Positions 21,225-32,853 of a stretch of 64,000 nucleotides of DNA are shown piece by piece. Where the stretch lies: contig QEOQ01000133.1 in the NCBI GenBank assembly GCA_010279815.1, positions 1-64,000 of the forward strand. Reading direction: 5' to 3'. The number at the start of each line of letters is the position of its first letter. Positions within the stretch are counted from its first letter, which is position 1. The notes under the pieces were generated by a model. That model was not told the origin of the DNA and ran no database searches. It saw only the letters and a program-made list of their open reading frames with translations. A program made the position numbers and the translations under genes. Source of the stretch: Brachionus plicatilis. Its lineage: Eukaryota > Rotifera > Eurotatoria > Ploima > Brachionidae.

Positions 21225-22089
21225 ATTGAAGTTCTTTTCTAAAATTTACGGTGAACTGTTATAACAGAGATAAATTAAAATAGAGAAAAAAATAAAAAAA
21301 AACTGTAATAGAGAATATATAAAAGAGAGCAACAAAATAGAGAAATTCTATAATAATAATATTAAGTTGGTTATAGAAAAAGACCAAAAGTTCTGTATCT
21401 GTAGATTGTAGCAACTGATACATCCTATGAACCACCACTTAAAGTTGAATTGGATTTTTAATATAATATAATATCCCAAATTCAATTATTGCAGAATTTT
21501 GCAGAATCAGCATATTGGTGTTACAAAGGATGCATCATTTGCTAGAATTTACAGAAAAATTTTTGTATCAAATTTCACAATGCTGAAAATTTACAGATTT
21601 GTTGTTGTTTTTTGCTTGTAATCAATTAAAGTGAATGAAGTTAAAGGCTAAAAAAAAAAGAAGAAGAGATAAAAAGACAAGTTTTGGATTAATATAAAAA
21701 GAATCTAGAAATATTTATTTGTGGCTTGCTGATTTGATAATTGATGATTTTTTTTCCGCTAAAAATTTATTCTCTAAAATATTGACACTTAATTTTCTTT
21801 ATTTTTTTCTCTATTATGAACTTTTACCAAATTTACTTTTGTTTTAATGAAATTACAAACATATAATTTAAAAACAAAATTTAAAAATAAAAAAAATACT
21901 TACCTACTACTTTTAAAAAAAGTTTTATTTTTTTTTTGTTAATTTGAATATTTGAATATTTAATCTGAAATTAAAACTTTTGTGGAATTTATGTAAAAAA
22001 AAAAAAAATTATTTTAATATTTTAATTTCTTAAACATAATTGAAATTAAAAAAAGAAAAACAAACAGTACAAAACTTCTTTCTTTTGTA
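21225..22089. other. Non-coding stretch downstream of the apple-WD40 gene
   Basis: No gene was recognised. Homopolymer A/T runs are frequent. Confidence 0.4.
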
Positions 22090-22600
22090 CCGTAAACTCG
22101 CCCAAACAACCCCGGGGGTACAAATCGTAAATTTGGTTTTTTACCAGGCATCTAACACGTGTTTTGAATTTTTGCTGAACTGATTTCTCTAAGTTCTTTT
22201 TGTTGGCGATAAAATAATACAACTTTAGACTTAAAATGATTCGTAAAACGACGTCTAGTACCAGTTTTCGTTGTAGTTGGCGTTACACTCATTTTGAGAA
22301 TTTAATTTTAGATAATATTTTATTTCGAGCTTAAAATGAAAAGCATGCAAAAATACCAAAAATTCATATTTAGTGCACGCATTAAAACAAAAAAGTCATT
22401 TTTCAAATAAAATTTAATTTTTTTTAAAATCAAATAAAAATATTCATTTTTGACTCATTTAATGCCCACTTAAAACCGAATTTTTAGTTTTTATGTCGAA
22501 GAAAAAGTATTTTCTTAAAAAATTCAAAACACGTGTTAGATGCCTGGTAAAAAACCAAATTTACGATTTGTAACCCCGGGGTTGTTTGGGCGATTTACGG
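22090..22600. mobile_element. Tc1/mariner-type MITE with long (about 86 bp) inverted repeats
   Basis: The ends read ccgtaaactcgcccaaacaa on the left and the reverse complement of ccgtaaatcgcccaaacaac on the right. Similarity continues for about 86 bp, including the words ggcatctaacacgtgttttg. The element is flanked by TA on both sides (22088-22089, 22601-22602), the Tc1/mariner target duplication. The 511-bp body has no transposase ORF. The close match of the arms suggests relatively recent activity. Confidence 0.85.
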
Positions 22601-22749
22601 TATTTAATTTTATTTTATTTTTAACATCGCCTTGTCTGGCGTGGTCTTATGAATAAAAAATAATAATAATTAATTAATTCTCTGAGTGTTCGTTTAATTT
22701 AATTTAAGTAGTGTTGGCAATCGACTCAAATCGATTGAAAATTTTAATA

Positions 22750-23120
22750 AATCGATAAATTTTTTTTAGTCGATTATTAAATCGATTTATTTTTTTTAGT
22801 CGACTATTAAATCGATTAATTTTTTTTAGTCGACTATTAAATCGATTAATTTTTTTTAGTCGACTATTAAATCGATTAATTTTTTTTAGTCGACTATTAA
22901 ATCGATTAATTTTTTCTAGTCGATTATTAAATCGATTAAATTTTTTAGTCGACTATTAAATCGATTAAATTTTTCTTGTCGATTATTAAATCGATTTATT
23001 TTTTTTAATTGACTTTTAAATCGATTAATTTTTTCTAGTCGACTATTAAATCGATTAAATTTTTCTAGTCGATTATTAAATCGATTTATTTTTTGTAATT
23101 GACTTTTAAATCGATTAATT
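22750..23120. repeat. Tandem array, ATCGATT-containing unit
   Basis: About a dozen copies of a 28-30-bp unit (tcgactattaaatcgattaa plus a T-run) lie head to tail. Sister arrays occur at 27453-27560, 29320-29403, 30520-30830 and, inverted, 31005-31290. Each unit carries the short palindromes aatcgatt and gtcgac. Confidence 0.9.
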
Positions 23121-23129
23121 TTTTGCAGC

Positions 23130-26100
23130 TCAAGGAATTAGATAGAATTGAACAAGCTGAAAGTCAGTCTATCAACAAGTTAAAACAAGAAACAAAACAG
23201 CACATTCACAACAAACAGCCCAATCAGAAAGTAAGCTTTGATTCAAAGGCTAAAGCATTACAAAAACAGATGTGTAGTAACTGTTGATATGCGGTACCAC
23301 ACAACGGAAAATGTCCTGCTTTTGGCAAAACTTGCAAAAACTGCAACAAGCGGAACCATTTCGCAAGTGTTTGCAGGTCAGGCCAACATAGAAAAAAAAA
23401 GTTTGCTAGACTGGTGTACCAAACAGCTTCAGACACGTCTGATGGTGAGCAAAAGTTAGGATCAACGAACTTTATGACCGTCCGCAAGATCGGCGAGACC
23501 ATCAAGAACTGGTTTATGCCGATTCTGACAGTCTTCATGTTCCTCACAAATGTGAAGTTTGGGCTAGACACAGGAGCTGAAGTTGACGTAATCGACCAGT
23601 CAACATACAATCGCTTACGCAATAGACCAATGCTTTCTAGATGCCGAACCAAACTGTTCGCGTACGGCTCAAATACTCCAATCTCAACACTTGGTGAATT
23701 CAAGACACATATCAAGTGTCGTAATGGGAAAAGAGTTGTCAGGCTTATAGTCACTAATGGCAACAATGGTAACCTGATGAGCTACAAGACCGCAGTGCTG
23801 CTTGGACTCATTGCTCAAATTGGTAATGTTGACCAGATAGACGCTGAGACGAAAAAGTATGCAGAACGCTACAAAAATCTTTTCTCAAACAAGATTGGTA
23901 CACTGAAGGATTATCAAATCAAGCTTCACATCAAAGATTCAATGAAACCGGTCCAACACAAGTTACGTCCCGTATCGTTCAATATACGAAAACTGGTTGA
24001 AGCAGAAATTATGAATCTTCTCGAAAATGATATAATTGAACCTGTCGAAGGACCAACAGAATGGGTATCTGCATTGGTACCAGTACCGAAACCGGGAAGA
24101 CCAAACGAAATTCGACTATGCTCAGATGCGAGAGCCGCAAATAAAGCCATTGCCCGAGAAAGACATGCTTCACCATCGATTGAAGACCTAATTGTAAAGC
24201 TAAATGGAGCAACGTACATCTCGAAGTTTGACCTTAAAAATGGATACAACCAGGTAGTATTAAGCGACAAATCACGCAGCATAACGACCTTCTGCACGCA
24301 TATGGGTTTGTTCAGATATAAAAGACTGAATTTCGGTATCAATGCTGCATCAGAACTCTTCCAAAAAGCCGTCGAGTACGTACTTAGTGGTCTCAAGAAC
24401 GTCGTCAACATCAGTGACGATATTATCGTCTATGGCAAAACCAAGCAGGAACATGACAAAGCTCTTGAGAAAGTCCTGCAACGACTAGAAGAGTCTGGTC
24501 TGACAGTCAACAGAAGTAAATGCGAATTTAGTAAGACAAAACTTGACTTTTTCGGTCTCACTTTTTCAAGCAAAGGCATCAACCTTGATCAAAAGAAAGT
24601 TGAAGCATTAGCTAACTCAAAAGCACCCAAAACAGTTTCCGAGCTTCGCAGCTTGCTTGGTCTAGCAAACTATTGCCAGAGGTTTATTCCGAACTTCTCG
24701 ACGATTGTCGCTCCACTTAACATGTTCACCAAGAAAGATGTTAGATTCGTGTGATTGGAGCCTCAAGAACAAGCTTTCAAAGAGCTAAAGAAAGCGATTG
24801 CAAAGCAAGCCATGGCATATTTCGACCCAAGCAAACGAACGCAAGTCGTTGTAGATGCTAGTCCAGTCGGTCTTGGTGGTGTAATGATACAACACCCACC
24901 GAATGAACCCAACAACAAACAAATTGTGCTCTTTGCCAGTCGTTCTCTTACGCCAACAGAGCAGCGCTACAGCCAAGTGGAACGCGAAGCTTTAGCATGT
25001 GTATAGGCAATGGAAAAACTTCACTTGTACCTCTATGGTCAAGAGTTTGACCTTGTTACAGATAACAAGGCTGTAGAACTAATACTGCGAAACCCAGGCT
25101 CCAAACCCAAAGCACGAATCGAGCGATGGTGTCTGAGAGTCCAACCATACAGGTATGCAGTGATACACAGGGCTGGTAAGTTAAACATAGCAGACTTTTT
25201 GAGCAGAAGCCCAATACCAATCAATACCAAAGAAACGTACCATGAAAAAATCAGCGAAGCATACATCAACATGGTAGTCAATAGTGCCGTGAAAAAAGCA
25301 GTGAGGCGCTCTGAAATCGCTCGCGAAACCGAAAATGACGAAGTGCTCAAAGAAGTAAAGAACATGATAGAAAATCGCCCATACAAAGCAATCAAATATT
25401 ATGAAAAATTCAGGAAAAAACTTTCCACAGCAAAAGATGGTATCATACTAAAAGGCAACCAGATAATAGTTCCAGCATCTCTCATTCACCGCATGGTTGA
25501 AGTCGCACACAGTGGTCACCTAGGAATCTTCAAAACAAAGACGTTGCTTAGAAGTTCTGTCTGGTTCCAGGATTTGGACAAAATTGTTGAGCGTCAGCTC
25601 AAATTGTGTCACAAATGCCAAATAAATACAAGTAACAAAACGTCTAAGCACCCAATCATTTCTTCACATATGCCTGTCAACCCATGGGAGAACTTGGCCA
25701 TCGATTTCTTCAGCTCGAAGAAATTGTCAAAATACCTTATGGTAGTCATTGACGAACATTCTCGATATCCAATTGCCCGCCTAATATCCTCACTAAATGC
25801 CAAAACGGTTGTCAAACAGCTGAATAACATATTTAGTCACTTTGGCATCCCGCAAAAAAATGAAAACGGACAATGGCCCACCGTTTAACTCACATGAGTT
25901 TAAAATGTTCACCATGGATAATGACATCAAACACCACAAAATCACTCCATACCATCCGCAAGCAAATGGTTTAGAAGAGCGATTTATGGCATCGTTAGGT
26001 AAGGTTTTGAGAAACGCAGGATCAACCAACTTCGAAGAGGAATTAGATGAATTTCTCAGAAACTACCGCGCAACACCCCACAAAACAACCAAAGTAACCC

Positions 26101-26960
26101 CATATGATATGCTTTTCAAATCAAGGGCTTCAACAGCTTGAATTCCGCACAACAGACTTACAAATCAGCCACAAGATGAGCTAGCTAAGGAAGCACTTCA
26201 AAATGATTGCAAGGCAAAGGCAAAAATGAAAAGTTACGCTGACTCAAAACGCAAAGCACAAGATTCAAATTTAAAAGTGGGCGACATTGTCATTCGACTG
26301 GAGAACCAGCGTAACAAAAGTCAGTCGTTCTTTAACAATATTCCATACTCTGTTGTCAAAATTAAAGGCACAATGTGCATAATCAAAAACGAGGTACACA
26401 CATTGGCAGTTGATACCAGCAAACTGAAGCTCTATAATATGATAAGTCCAAAACAAAAACAAGGTGCACAAGTTAGCAAACCAACTAGAAAATACTCTGC
26501 ATTATTCATACCGCGATCAGCCACTATGCATGAAAAAAGTGATGTTTCAAAGCAACAGCAAAAACTAGATCTTACACAAATACCTGCCAAACATCACGCA
26601 AATGGTGAAGAGCCTGTATCAAATGTACAAACTAGTCAACTGGACCAGACTAATCATGATCCACTAGTTGAGAACTATACTCATCAAGACACGTCGAGTA
26701 GCGACTATCACGACCTCAACACATCTCTTTCACACAACGCAGCTTCTGAAACTGATAATGCTGCAGAAAAAACGGAAACCGAAGATTCGATAGAAGAAGG
26801 AATAGAAGAAAGCGAAGAAAGTAAGAAAGGGGAAGAACGGAAAGAAACAGTAGTTAAAGAGAAAGAGAAAAATAAAAGAGGTAGAAAGGCAGGATCAAAG
26901 AAAGTGGTACATCAGCCTACAAAAACATACCAGTTGAGAAATAGAGTGGTCAATAAATAA
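23130..26960 (+). pseudogene. pol: gag-pol of a K02A2.6-like gypsy element, multiple disablements
   Basis: Order: Gag tail with two knuckles (CSNC, a stop, then CKNCNKRNHFASVC, about 23275-23370); protease LDTGAEVDVI (23565); RT SKFDLKNGY (about 24225) and NISDDI at the catalytic box (about 24410); RNase H VVVDASPVGLGG (about 24850); integrase HHCC zinc region (about 25490-25620) and DDE residues in AIDFF, KTDNGPP and LEERF; basic tail ending at 26960. Breaks: TGA at about 23285; TGA at 24752-24754 and TAG at 25004-25006, both where the family has Trp; one extra A in an A-run near 25853 shifting the frame; TGA at 26139-26141. Catalytic residues are otherwise present, so inactivation looks recent. 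Confidence 0.9.
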
Positions 26961-26982
26961 ATTTTTTTTTAGCTTTATTCGT

Positions 26983-27009
26983 TTAACAAAAAAAAAGGGG
27001 GGGGGGAAG
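26983..27009 (+). promoter_or_regulatory. Polypurine tract of the gypsy element
   Basis: A run of A then ten G then aag immediately precedes the LTR start, the expected plus-strand primer. Confidence 0.85.
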
Positions 27010-27452
27010 TGTAAGCAATTATTTAAGAATTGTTTTTTTTTTGTTCACTGCATCATTACACTTTTTTTCCTTACTCTATATAATTTTATTAAACCATTAA
27101 AATTAGTCGGGGACGATGTAGGATAGTGCAATTGGTAAATTAGTATTGCACCACCTCTACGCCTGATCCTGCACATGTATATTTTAACATTTTATTCACA
27201 TGTATTTATCCGCAAGCGTATTAGTCTCTTGTCACTTCAATTGCTATATAAAGCACTTGAAGTGAACATTTAACTTCATACTCCATTTACAATCTTTCTA
27301 TATACACGATTTACACTATTTACAATCTTCTAATTGAGTGGCTCACAGGAACGTGGCGCCACTTCTTTCTTTATAATTTTAGAAATAAACTATATTAACG
27401 AACTCATCTTTAAAATTCATTTGATTACAAATCCCCTATAAAGGATATAACA
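27010..27452 (+). repeat. 3' LTR of the gypsy element
   Basis: The LTR is 443 bp, beginning tgtaag and ending ataaca (TGT...ACA). A TATA box, tatataaa, lies at 27245-27252 and an aataaa signal at 27384-27389. A short hairpin gtgcaat...attgcac lies near 27128-27155. There is no second LTR for comparison. Confidence 0.8.
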
Positions 27453-27852
27453 TTAATTGATTTTTAAATCGACCCAATTTTTTTAATCGACTAGTAAATC
27501 GATTAAATTTTTTCAGCTAACTATTAAATCGACTAATTTTTTTTAAGTCGATTATTATTTTGGTCGACTATTAAATCGAATTTTTTTTCTAGATGACTAT
27601 AATACTTCTAATTTATCTCGAAATTAAAATTTAGGAAGGCAAAAAATATTATTTTTTAATAAAAAAGGTTTTTAATTGATTTAAAATTATAGATTTAAAG
27701 CAAAATAAAAATAATTCGATTTAAAAGTCGACTAAAAAAATAATCGACAAAGAAAAATTAATCGATTTAATAATCAATTAAAAAAAATTGATCGAATTAA
27801 TTATTGCCTAAAAAAAATTACTTTTTACTTTAAAAATATACTTCATAAGTAT

Positions 27853-29285
27853 TTTTATGAAATAAATGGTTCCCCACAATAAAAAAACTGTTTCCCACAA
27901 ACCAAAAATTTTTCAACACAAATCACTACAAAACACAATTTTTTTGTGCCGAATTAAAAAGATAATAATTTTTACATATTAAACCAAATAACTGGTTAAC
28001 ACAAATTTTTTTTGGTTAAAAAAAAAATAATAAATTTGTTATATAATTTTTCAAATAGTGTTTTTAAAATTATATATAATTATAAAATTATATAAAATAT
28101 TTAAGGCAGTTTTTAATAGATATTAAAAAATTTTTGCTAAAAAGATTTTTTTTTGTGTTTAACAGTTTTGAAAATTTATGAAAAAATTTTTGCTTAGAAG
28201 TTATTTTACTTGTGGAGAGCAGTTTTTGAATAAGTCAAGTTATTTTTGTGCTGAAAAGTTTTTGATTTATGGGTGACAGATTTTTGTTTGTAGAGACTAG
28301 GTAGACCCTATTTTTATCTACAGTGCCGGAAATTAACTTTTCACATCATATTACGATATTATCTTATATCAAATAAAATGATCTGATACCAATAAATATA
28401 TATATCTTACAGTAAAAATTAAAAATTTTTAAAGTCAATTGATTTATTTAATTTTTTTCCAAGCATTTCACAATTCTACCAATCATCCTTATATTCTATA
28501 TAATGAATGGTGTAACCTTAAAAAAATTTGCTACAAAAAACAAGTTAGGAATGGATTAAACCTTATTTTTGCCCAGAATTGTTCTAAAGTCAAAAAGTCA
28601 AGTCATTTGACTTGTTTATTTGAAGTTGTTTATTTGATTTGTGGGCAGGTCGGTTTATGTTCGCAGCAAACTCAAAAAATCTTAAATTCGACCAACATTT
28701 GTCGACAAAATTTTATAAAATATCTATTAGATAAATAAACAATTAAAGTAGTTTGTTTCATTTTGATACTTTAGTCCAACTAACTTAAGAATCAAAAATA
28801 TCATACTAAAATATGGTTTTTATTTTACACACTTTTAACACTAATTTCAACATGAAAATTTAGGAAAAAATACTAAAATTTATATAATTTCGAGTAAATA
28901 TTCGCAAAAACAAAAAATCAAAGCAATTCTTTAAAAAATGACTTTATTTTATATTAATTTGTGTTCATAATTAAAATAAAAATTAATTTGTTTTGATTAA
29001 ACTTTATTTAAATAAAAATGACATTTCTGGTATTTTTTTATATTTCATTAAAAAATAAACAATTTTTTTTGAATTAAATAAGACTGACAAAAATTTTTTT
29101 TTAATAACAACAAATAAATTTTCCTTTTTTCCTAAATTGAAAAAAAAGTTTTTAATGTATAAGTTAAATAAATTTTAAACCAAATCATCACACTCTTTTT
29201 TAAAAACAGTTCTTCGTTTGTATCCATTAGTCTTTTTTTTGGCCGAGTTGAACGATGATAAAATCTTGTAGGATGTTCATATGGA
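27853..29285. other. Non-coding stretch
   Basis: No gene was recognised. At 28585-28620 there is a short decayed gtcaagtcatttgactt relative of the 4005-4400 MITE, and near 28660 the word atgttcgcagc found in the 56985-57715 element. Confidence 0.4.
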
Positions 29286-29403
29286 AATGTGACTAGTGTT
29301 GGCAATCGACTCCAATCGATTGACAAATTTAATAAATCGATTAATTTTTTTTAGTCGATTATTAAATCGATTTAATTTTTTTAGTCGACTATTAAATCGA
29401 TTA

Positions 29404-30513
29404 GCCTAGTTTTTCGTTAGTAGATAAATGTTTTTTTTAGTAGATAATTTTATTTAAAAAAGTAGATAAAATAAATAGTAGATAAATAATTTTTTTAATT
29501 AGATAAAAATAGTATTCAAAAGATATTTTTATTCAAATGTAGATAATTGTATTCTGAAGGAGATATTTATCATAAAAGTGCTAATTTTTTGTTTTTTGAC
29601 ACTTACACTTCAAAAAATTACCAGTTTGAATTAAATTAATTTCTTAATTGCGTAATATATTAAGCTTAACATATTAATAATAATAATAATAATAATTAAT
29701 TACAAAATATTCCTAACATGCTGGCTGAAAAGAAGGCACTACGCCGTTCGGAGCTGCCAAAAGGAACTTTTCCCTCTATATTAAATATTAAATAAATAAA
29801 TAAAAAAATAAGCTAAACAGATTTGATATACTTTTCAATGAATTATACTTCAAAAAAAAAATAAAACTTATGCTCACATTGCCGAATTTGTAGAGTCTCT
29901 TGAGCAAGGCCAGATAGACGGAAATAAGTGTTCAAAAAAGGAAAAAAGAGTTACAAAACTTGGCAAAAAGCAATTTTACAAGTGTAGCTCTTGTTCAAAA
30001 AAAATGCTTTCGCTTAAGCTTCGAACAAGTCTAGAAGTTCAAGTTTGTATCGAAGATTGTCTCCACCAGCACAGCAACGCTAATTCAAAAAAAGCATGGG
30101 AAAAAAGCAACAATCGGGTGTTGGAAATGTACCAGACAGATAAACTATACAATCTTTAATGTCTCTCATCAAAATCAACTTGATTTGGCTTCAAATTCAG
30201 CAGTCCAAGATCTAGTCGAAAACAATATTCAAATTTCTGAGAAACGTAAACGTGGAAGACCAAAAAAATCTAATAATGAAAGTGAGCAGCCGTCAAAAAG
30301 TTTAAGAAATTAAGTGTCAATTACTTTGTTTGTGTAATTCAAGGTAATTTTTCTTTCTGTTTTTCTTATGTTTTTTTTTTAATTATCTATGTTTGAAAAA
30401 ATAAATATCTACTATTAAAAACTATTATCTACTACTTGTTGATTTTTTTTAATTTTTATTAAAAAAAAATATCTACTAAAAAAAATAATTATCTACTGAC
30501 AAAAAATATACCC
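29404..30513 (+). mobile_element. MULE-derived non-autonomous element nested in hAT-like element B
   Basis: The arms carry repeated agtagataa words on the left (29415-29560) and ttatctact on the right (30385-30500). The outer ends tagtttttcgttagtagata and, read inward from the right, tattttttgtcagtagataa are similar. Between them is a broken coding relic. The flanks are array DNA and show no clear target duplication. Confidence 0.6.
29866..30313 (+). pseudogene. MULE N-terminal zinc-finger and C-terminal AT-hook relic
   Basis: The frame from about 29866 encodes FVESLEQGQIDGNK, then FYKCSSCSKKMLSL and EDCLHQHSNANSKKAW, a CxxC...HxH arrangement like the WRKY/FLYWCH-type finger at the front of MULE transposases. 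It stops at 30157-30159. A second frame continues to 30313 with SEKRKRGRPKKSNN, an AT-hook-like tail. The central DDE domain is missing. The family call rests on the finger layout and tail. Confidence 0.5.
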
Positions 30514-31391
30514 ATTTTTTTAGTCAATTATTAAATCGATTAATTTTATTTAGTCGATTATTAAATCGATTAATTTTTTTTAGTCGACTTTTAAACCGAT
30601 TAAATTTTTTTAGTCGATTATTAAATCGTTTATTTTTTTTTAAGTCGACTTTTAAATCGATTAAATTTTTTTAGTCGATTATTAAATCAACTAATTTTTT
30701 TTAATCGATTATTAAATCGACTAATTGTTCTTAATCGATTTTTAAATCGACTCAATTTTTTTAATCGACTAGTAAATCGATTAAATTTTTTCAGTTGACT
30801 GTTAAATCGACTAATTTTTTTTAAACGATTATTATTTTAGTCGACTATTAAATCGAATTTTTTTTTCTAGATGATTATAATACTTCTAATTTATCTCGAA
30901 ATTAAAATTTAGGAGGGCAAAAAATATTATTTTTTAATAAAAAAGGTTTTTAATTGATTTAAAATTATAGATTTAAAGCAAAATAAAAATAATTCGATTT
31001 AAAAGTCGACTAAAATAATAATCGACTTAAAAAAAATTAGTCGATTTAATAGTCAACTAAAAAAATTAATCGATTTAATAATCGACTTAAAAAATTTAAA
31101 CGATTTAATAATCGACCCAAAATATTTAATCGATTAAATAATCGATTAAAAAAATTCAATCGATTTAATAATCGACTAAAAAAATTCAATCGATTAAATA
31201 ATCGACTAAAAAAATTTAATCGATTAAATAATCGACTAAAAAAAAATAGTCGATTTAAAGTTAGTCGATTATTGAATCGATTATTGATAATCGATTGCCA
31301 ACACTAAATGTGACATTAATGGCTTGCTTACCATATATTCCAATTTTTAAATCAAATTTTAAACGTTTCCTAAAAAACAGAGCTTTTTGAT

Positions 31392-32171
31392 CTATTTTAC
31401 ACCAAGTCTAACAATTGCATTTTTCACAAAAAAAATATTTTCTTTTGAATCTTTTCTGTAAATAGTACCATATCCATTTTTAATGCAGTATGATTTGATT
31501 ATACCAAAAGAATTTTTTTCTAATAAAAAATTTCCTATATCTCCTTTGGTCTTTTCGTCATTTGCTATAGAAAATATATTTTTCAAAATGATCTTGGTAA
31601 CTAATTGATTGGGAAAATGTTCATCTCTTAAATTTTTAATTGCTGAATTGATCGTTCTAATAAGATCATCGATTTTTCTACAGTCATTGGTGAATAAGTC
31701 TAATTTAGTTTTGATGTCTAAATTTTCTTCATTTTTGGCTTCCATTACTTCCATTTCTAGTTTGTTAATTTTTTCAATTTTTTCCATAAATTCATTTAAC
31801 TTTAGGCTGCATTTATGTTCATGGTTGTTGATCAAACTTTCAAAATGTTGATCAATTTTTTGATTTATGAATAATTTGATAAATTCTTTTATGGCATCAA
31901 TTTTTAATTTAAATGTGGCCCGATTGTCATCATCATCATTTAACATATTTCTGTAAATTTCCAAGTTTTTTCTACACTCGGATATATTTTTTTCTTTGAA
32001 ACTAAGAAAAGTTTGATTTATAACTAGTTTGTTTCGATTCATGTTGAGACATTGTTGACGTTCAACTTGATGAGTTAGACAGATTGGACAAATAAATCTT
32101 TCATCATGCTGATAAATTTCTATGTAATCAGCCGAAAATCCACATGGCAAGGTAACTTTTAAATCGACCAT
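31392..32171 (-). CDS. Predicted zinc-binding and coiled-coil protein, unrecognised family
   Basis: The 259-residue ORF has one exon and starts MVDLKVTLPCGFSADY. The N-terminal ~45 residues hold LPCG, FICPICLTH and CLNMNR, a Cys/His spacing like a degenerate RING or B-box finger. Residues about 55-190 are charged and helical with heptad-like Leu/Ile (KLNEFMEKIEKINKLEMEV), consistent with a coiled coil. The C-terminal ~60 residues include GNFLLEKNSFGIIKSYCIKNG and may form a small folded domain. The overall plan recalls TRIM-like or TRAF-like adaptors, but I cannot name it. It lies immediately outside hAT-like element B. Codon use is as AT-rich as the host genes, so it is probably a host gene. 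Confidence 0.65.
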   Translation of the reverse strand: MVDLKVTLPCGFSADYIEIYQHDERFICPICLTHQVERQQCLNMNRNKLVINQTFLSFKEKNISECRKNLEIYRNMLNDDDDNRATFKLKIDAIKEFIKLFINQKIDQHFESLINNHEHKCSLKLNEFMEKIEKINKLEMEVMEAKNEENLDIKTKLDLFTNDCRKIDDLIRTINSAIKNLRDEHFPNQLVTKIILKNIFSIANDEKTKGDIGNFLLEKNSFGIIKSYCIKNGYGTIYRKDSKENIFFVKNAIVRLGVK

Positions 32172-32328
32172 TATTTTAGATTTTTTATTTGGTTGGATTT
32201 AAAAATGTTTGTGAATATCCATTCAATTAAATTTTTTTAAATTAAAAATAAATTTTGAAATTTAAATTCCCTTTTCAAGCAAAATAAAATTTACTATTTT
32301 TTAACTTTGGTTTATTATTTATTTTAAA

Positions 32329-32853
32329 AATCTATTCTATCTCTCAACTACTGTAAAACTGCAGTTTTTTAAGACATTTATTCTTCCATACTTTGACTAT
32401 GCGCTAACGCTAGTAATATATTTTCCAAAATCAACAACACAGAAACTATTTAATCTATTTTATTTTGCCTTGTTTAAACTGTTTAAATTTGACTTTTCAA
32501 ATTTTGAACATAACAATATAAATAACTTTCTTGAGAAATATGGATTTATTGGGTTCCAACACAGATTTTTATCTAGACTCCTTAACTTTGGTTTTAGAAT
32601 ATTTAAACTGGACAATGGTCCTATTTTATTAAAATAAAGTTTAAATGAAAATAAAATAAGAAACCTTAAATACAATTTAAGAAATAAAAATAATTTAATT
32701 GTACCAAAAACAAAAACAAAGTTTGGAGAGCTAACTTTTTATAATTTTTTTCCAAAATTAATTAATAATTTTGTTATTGATCGTTTATGTTTATCCTTCA
32801 ATCATTTCAAAACATCTATTTATAATAATATAAATATTATCTTTCTTAAATAA
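32329..32853 (+). pseudogene. LINE reverse-transcriptase C-terminal relic
   Basis: One frame is open over 175 codons except for a single TAA at 32635-32637. It reads ILPYFDYALTLVIYFPKST, NNFLEKYGFIGFQHRFLSRL and so on, a typical Jockey-like RT C-terminus (YP.FDY......F.......L........R). The 5' part is absent. The relic follows the zinc/coiled-coil gene. Confidence 0.65.

Larger units (their letters stand above)
23127..27452 (+). mobile_element. Ty3/gypsy-type LTR retrotransposon, 5'-truncated and mutated
   Basis: It starts inside Gag (no 5' LTR) and runs through protease, RT, RNase H and integrase to a 3' LTR. It lies inside the tandem array of hAT-like element A and is followed by ttaat, which also precedes the left junction (23117-23121 region). 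That repeat may be the original target duplication or chance. G+C is clearly above the surroundings. Confidence 0.85.
22709..27820. mobile_element. hAT-like foldback element A, split by a gypsy element
   Basis: It starts tagtgttggcaatcgac, the terminus of element B (29294-31306), after flank aatttaag. The left part is an array of a roughly 28-30-bp unit (agtcgactattaaatcgatt plus a T-run). After the gypsy insertion the right part (27453-27820) contains the same array and the same about 190-bp core (around 27570-27760) found in B at 30845-31030. The right terminus is not intact (aattattgcc), so no target duplication can be confirmed. Confidence 0.65.
29294..31306. mobile_element. hAT-like foldback element B with ATCGATT arrays
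   Basis: The terminal inverted repeat is tagtgttggcaatcgac on the left and gattgccaacacta on the right. The 8-bp duplication aatgtgac occurs at 29286-29293 and 31307-31314. The interior is made of the same tandem unit in both orientations around a core at about 30845-31030, so the arms can pair. A MULE-derived element (29404-30513) is nested in the left array. There is no hAT transposase. Confidence 0.8.

Noticed and set aside
22750..23120. CRISPR-like appearance of the ATCGATT arrays
   Set aside because: Units are contiguous degenerate tandem copies with no unique spacers, the genome is eukaryotic, and the arrays sit inside hAT-like elements.
23224..24411. Minus-strand ORFs across the gypsy pol
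   Set aside because: Antisense shadows of protease and RT with recognisable catalytic motifs.
24752..25006. Stop codons in pol as an alternative genetic code
   Set aside because: All intact host genes here use the standard code. The two stops are different codons (TGA, TAG) at Trp positions, so point mutation is simpler.
27118..27180. tRNA-like stretch in the gypsy LTR (ggatagtgcaattggtaaat)
   Set aside because: There is no B-box-like GGTTCGANNCC and no cloverleaf closes; it is only a short hairpin within the LTR.
28439..28738. 99-codon plus-strand ORF
   Set aside because: It has no ATG-based start, no recognisable motif, and part of it overlaps MITE-like gtcaagtcattt words.
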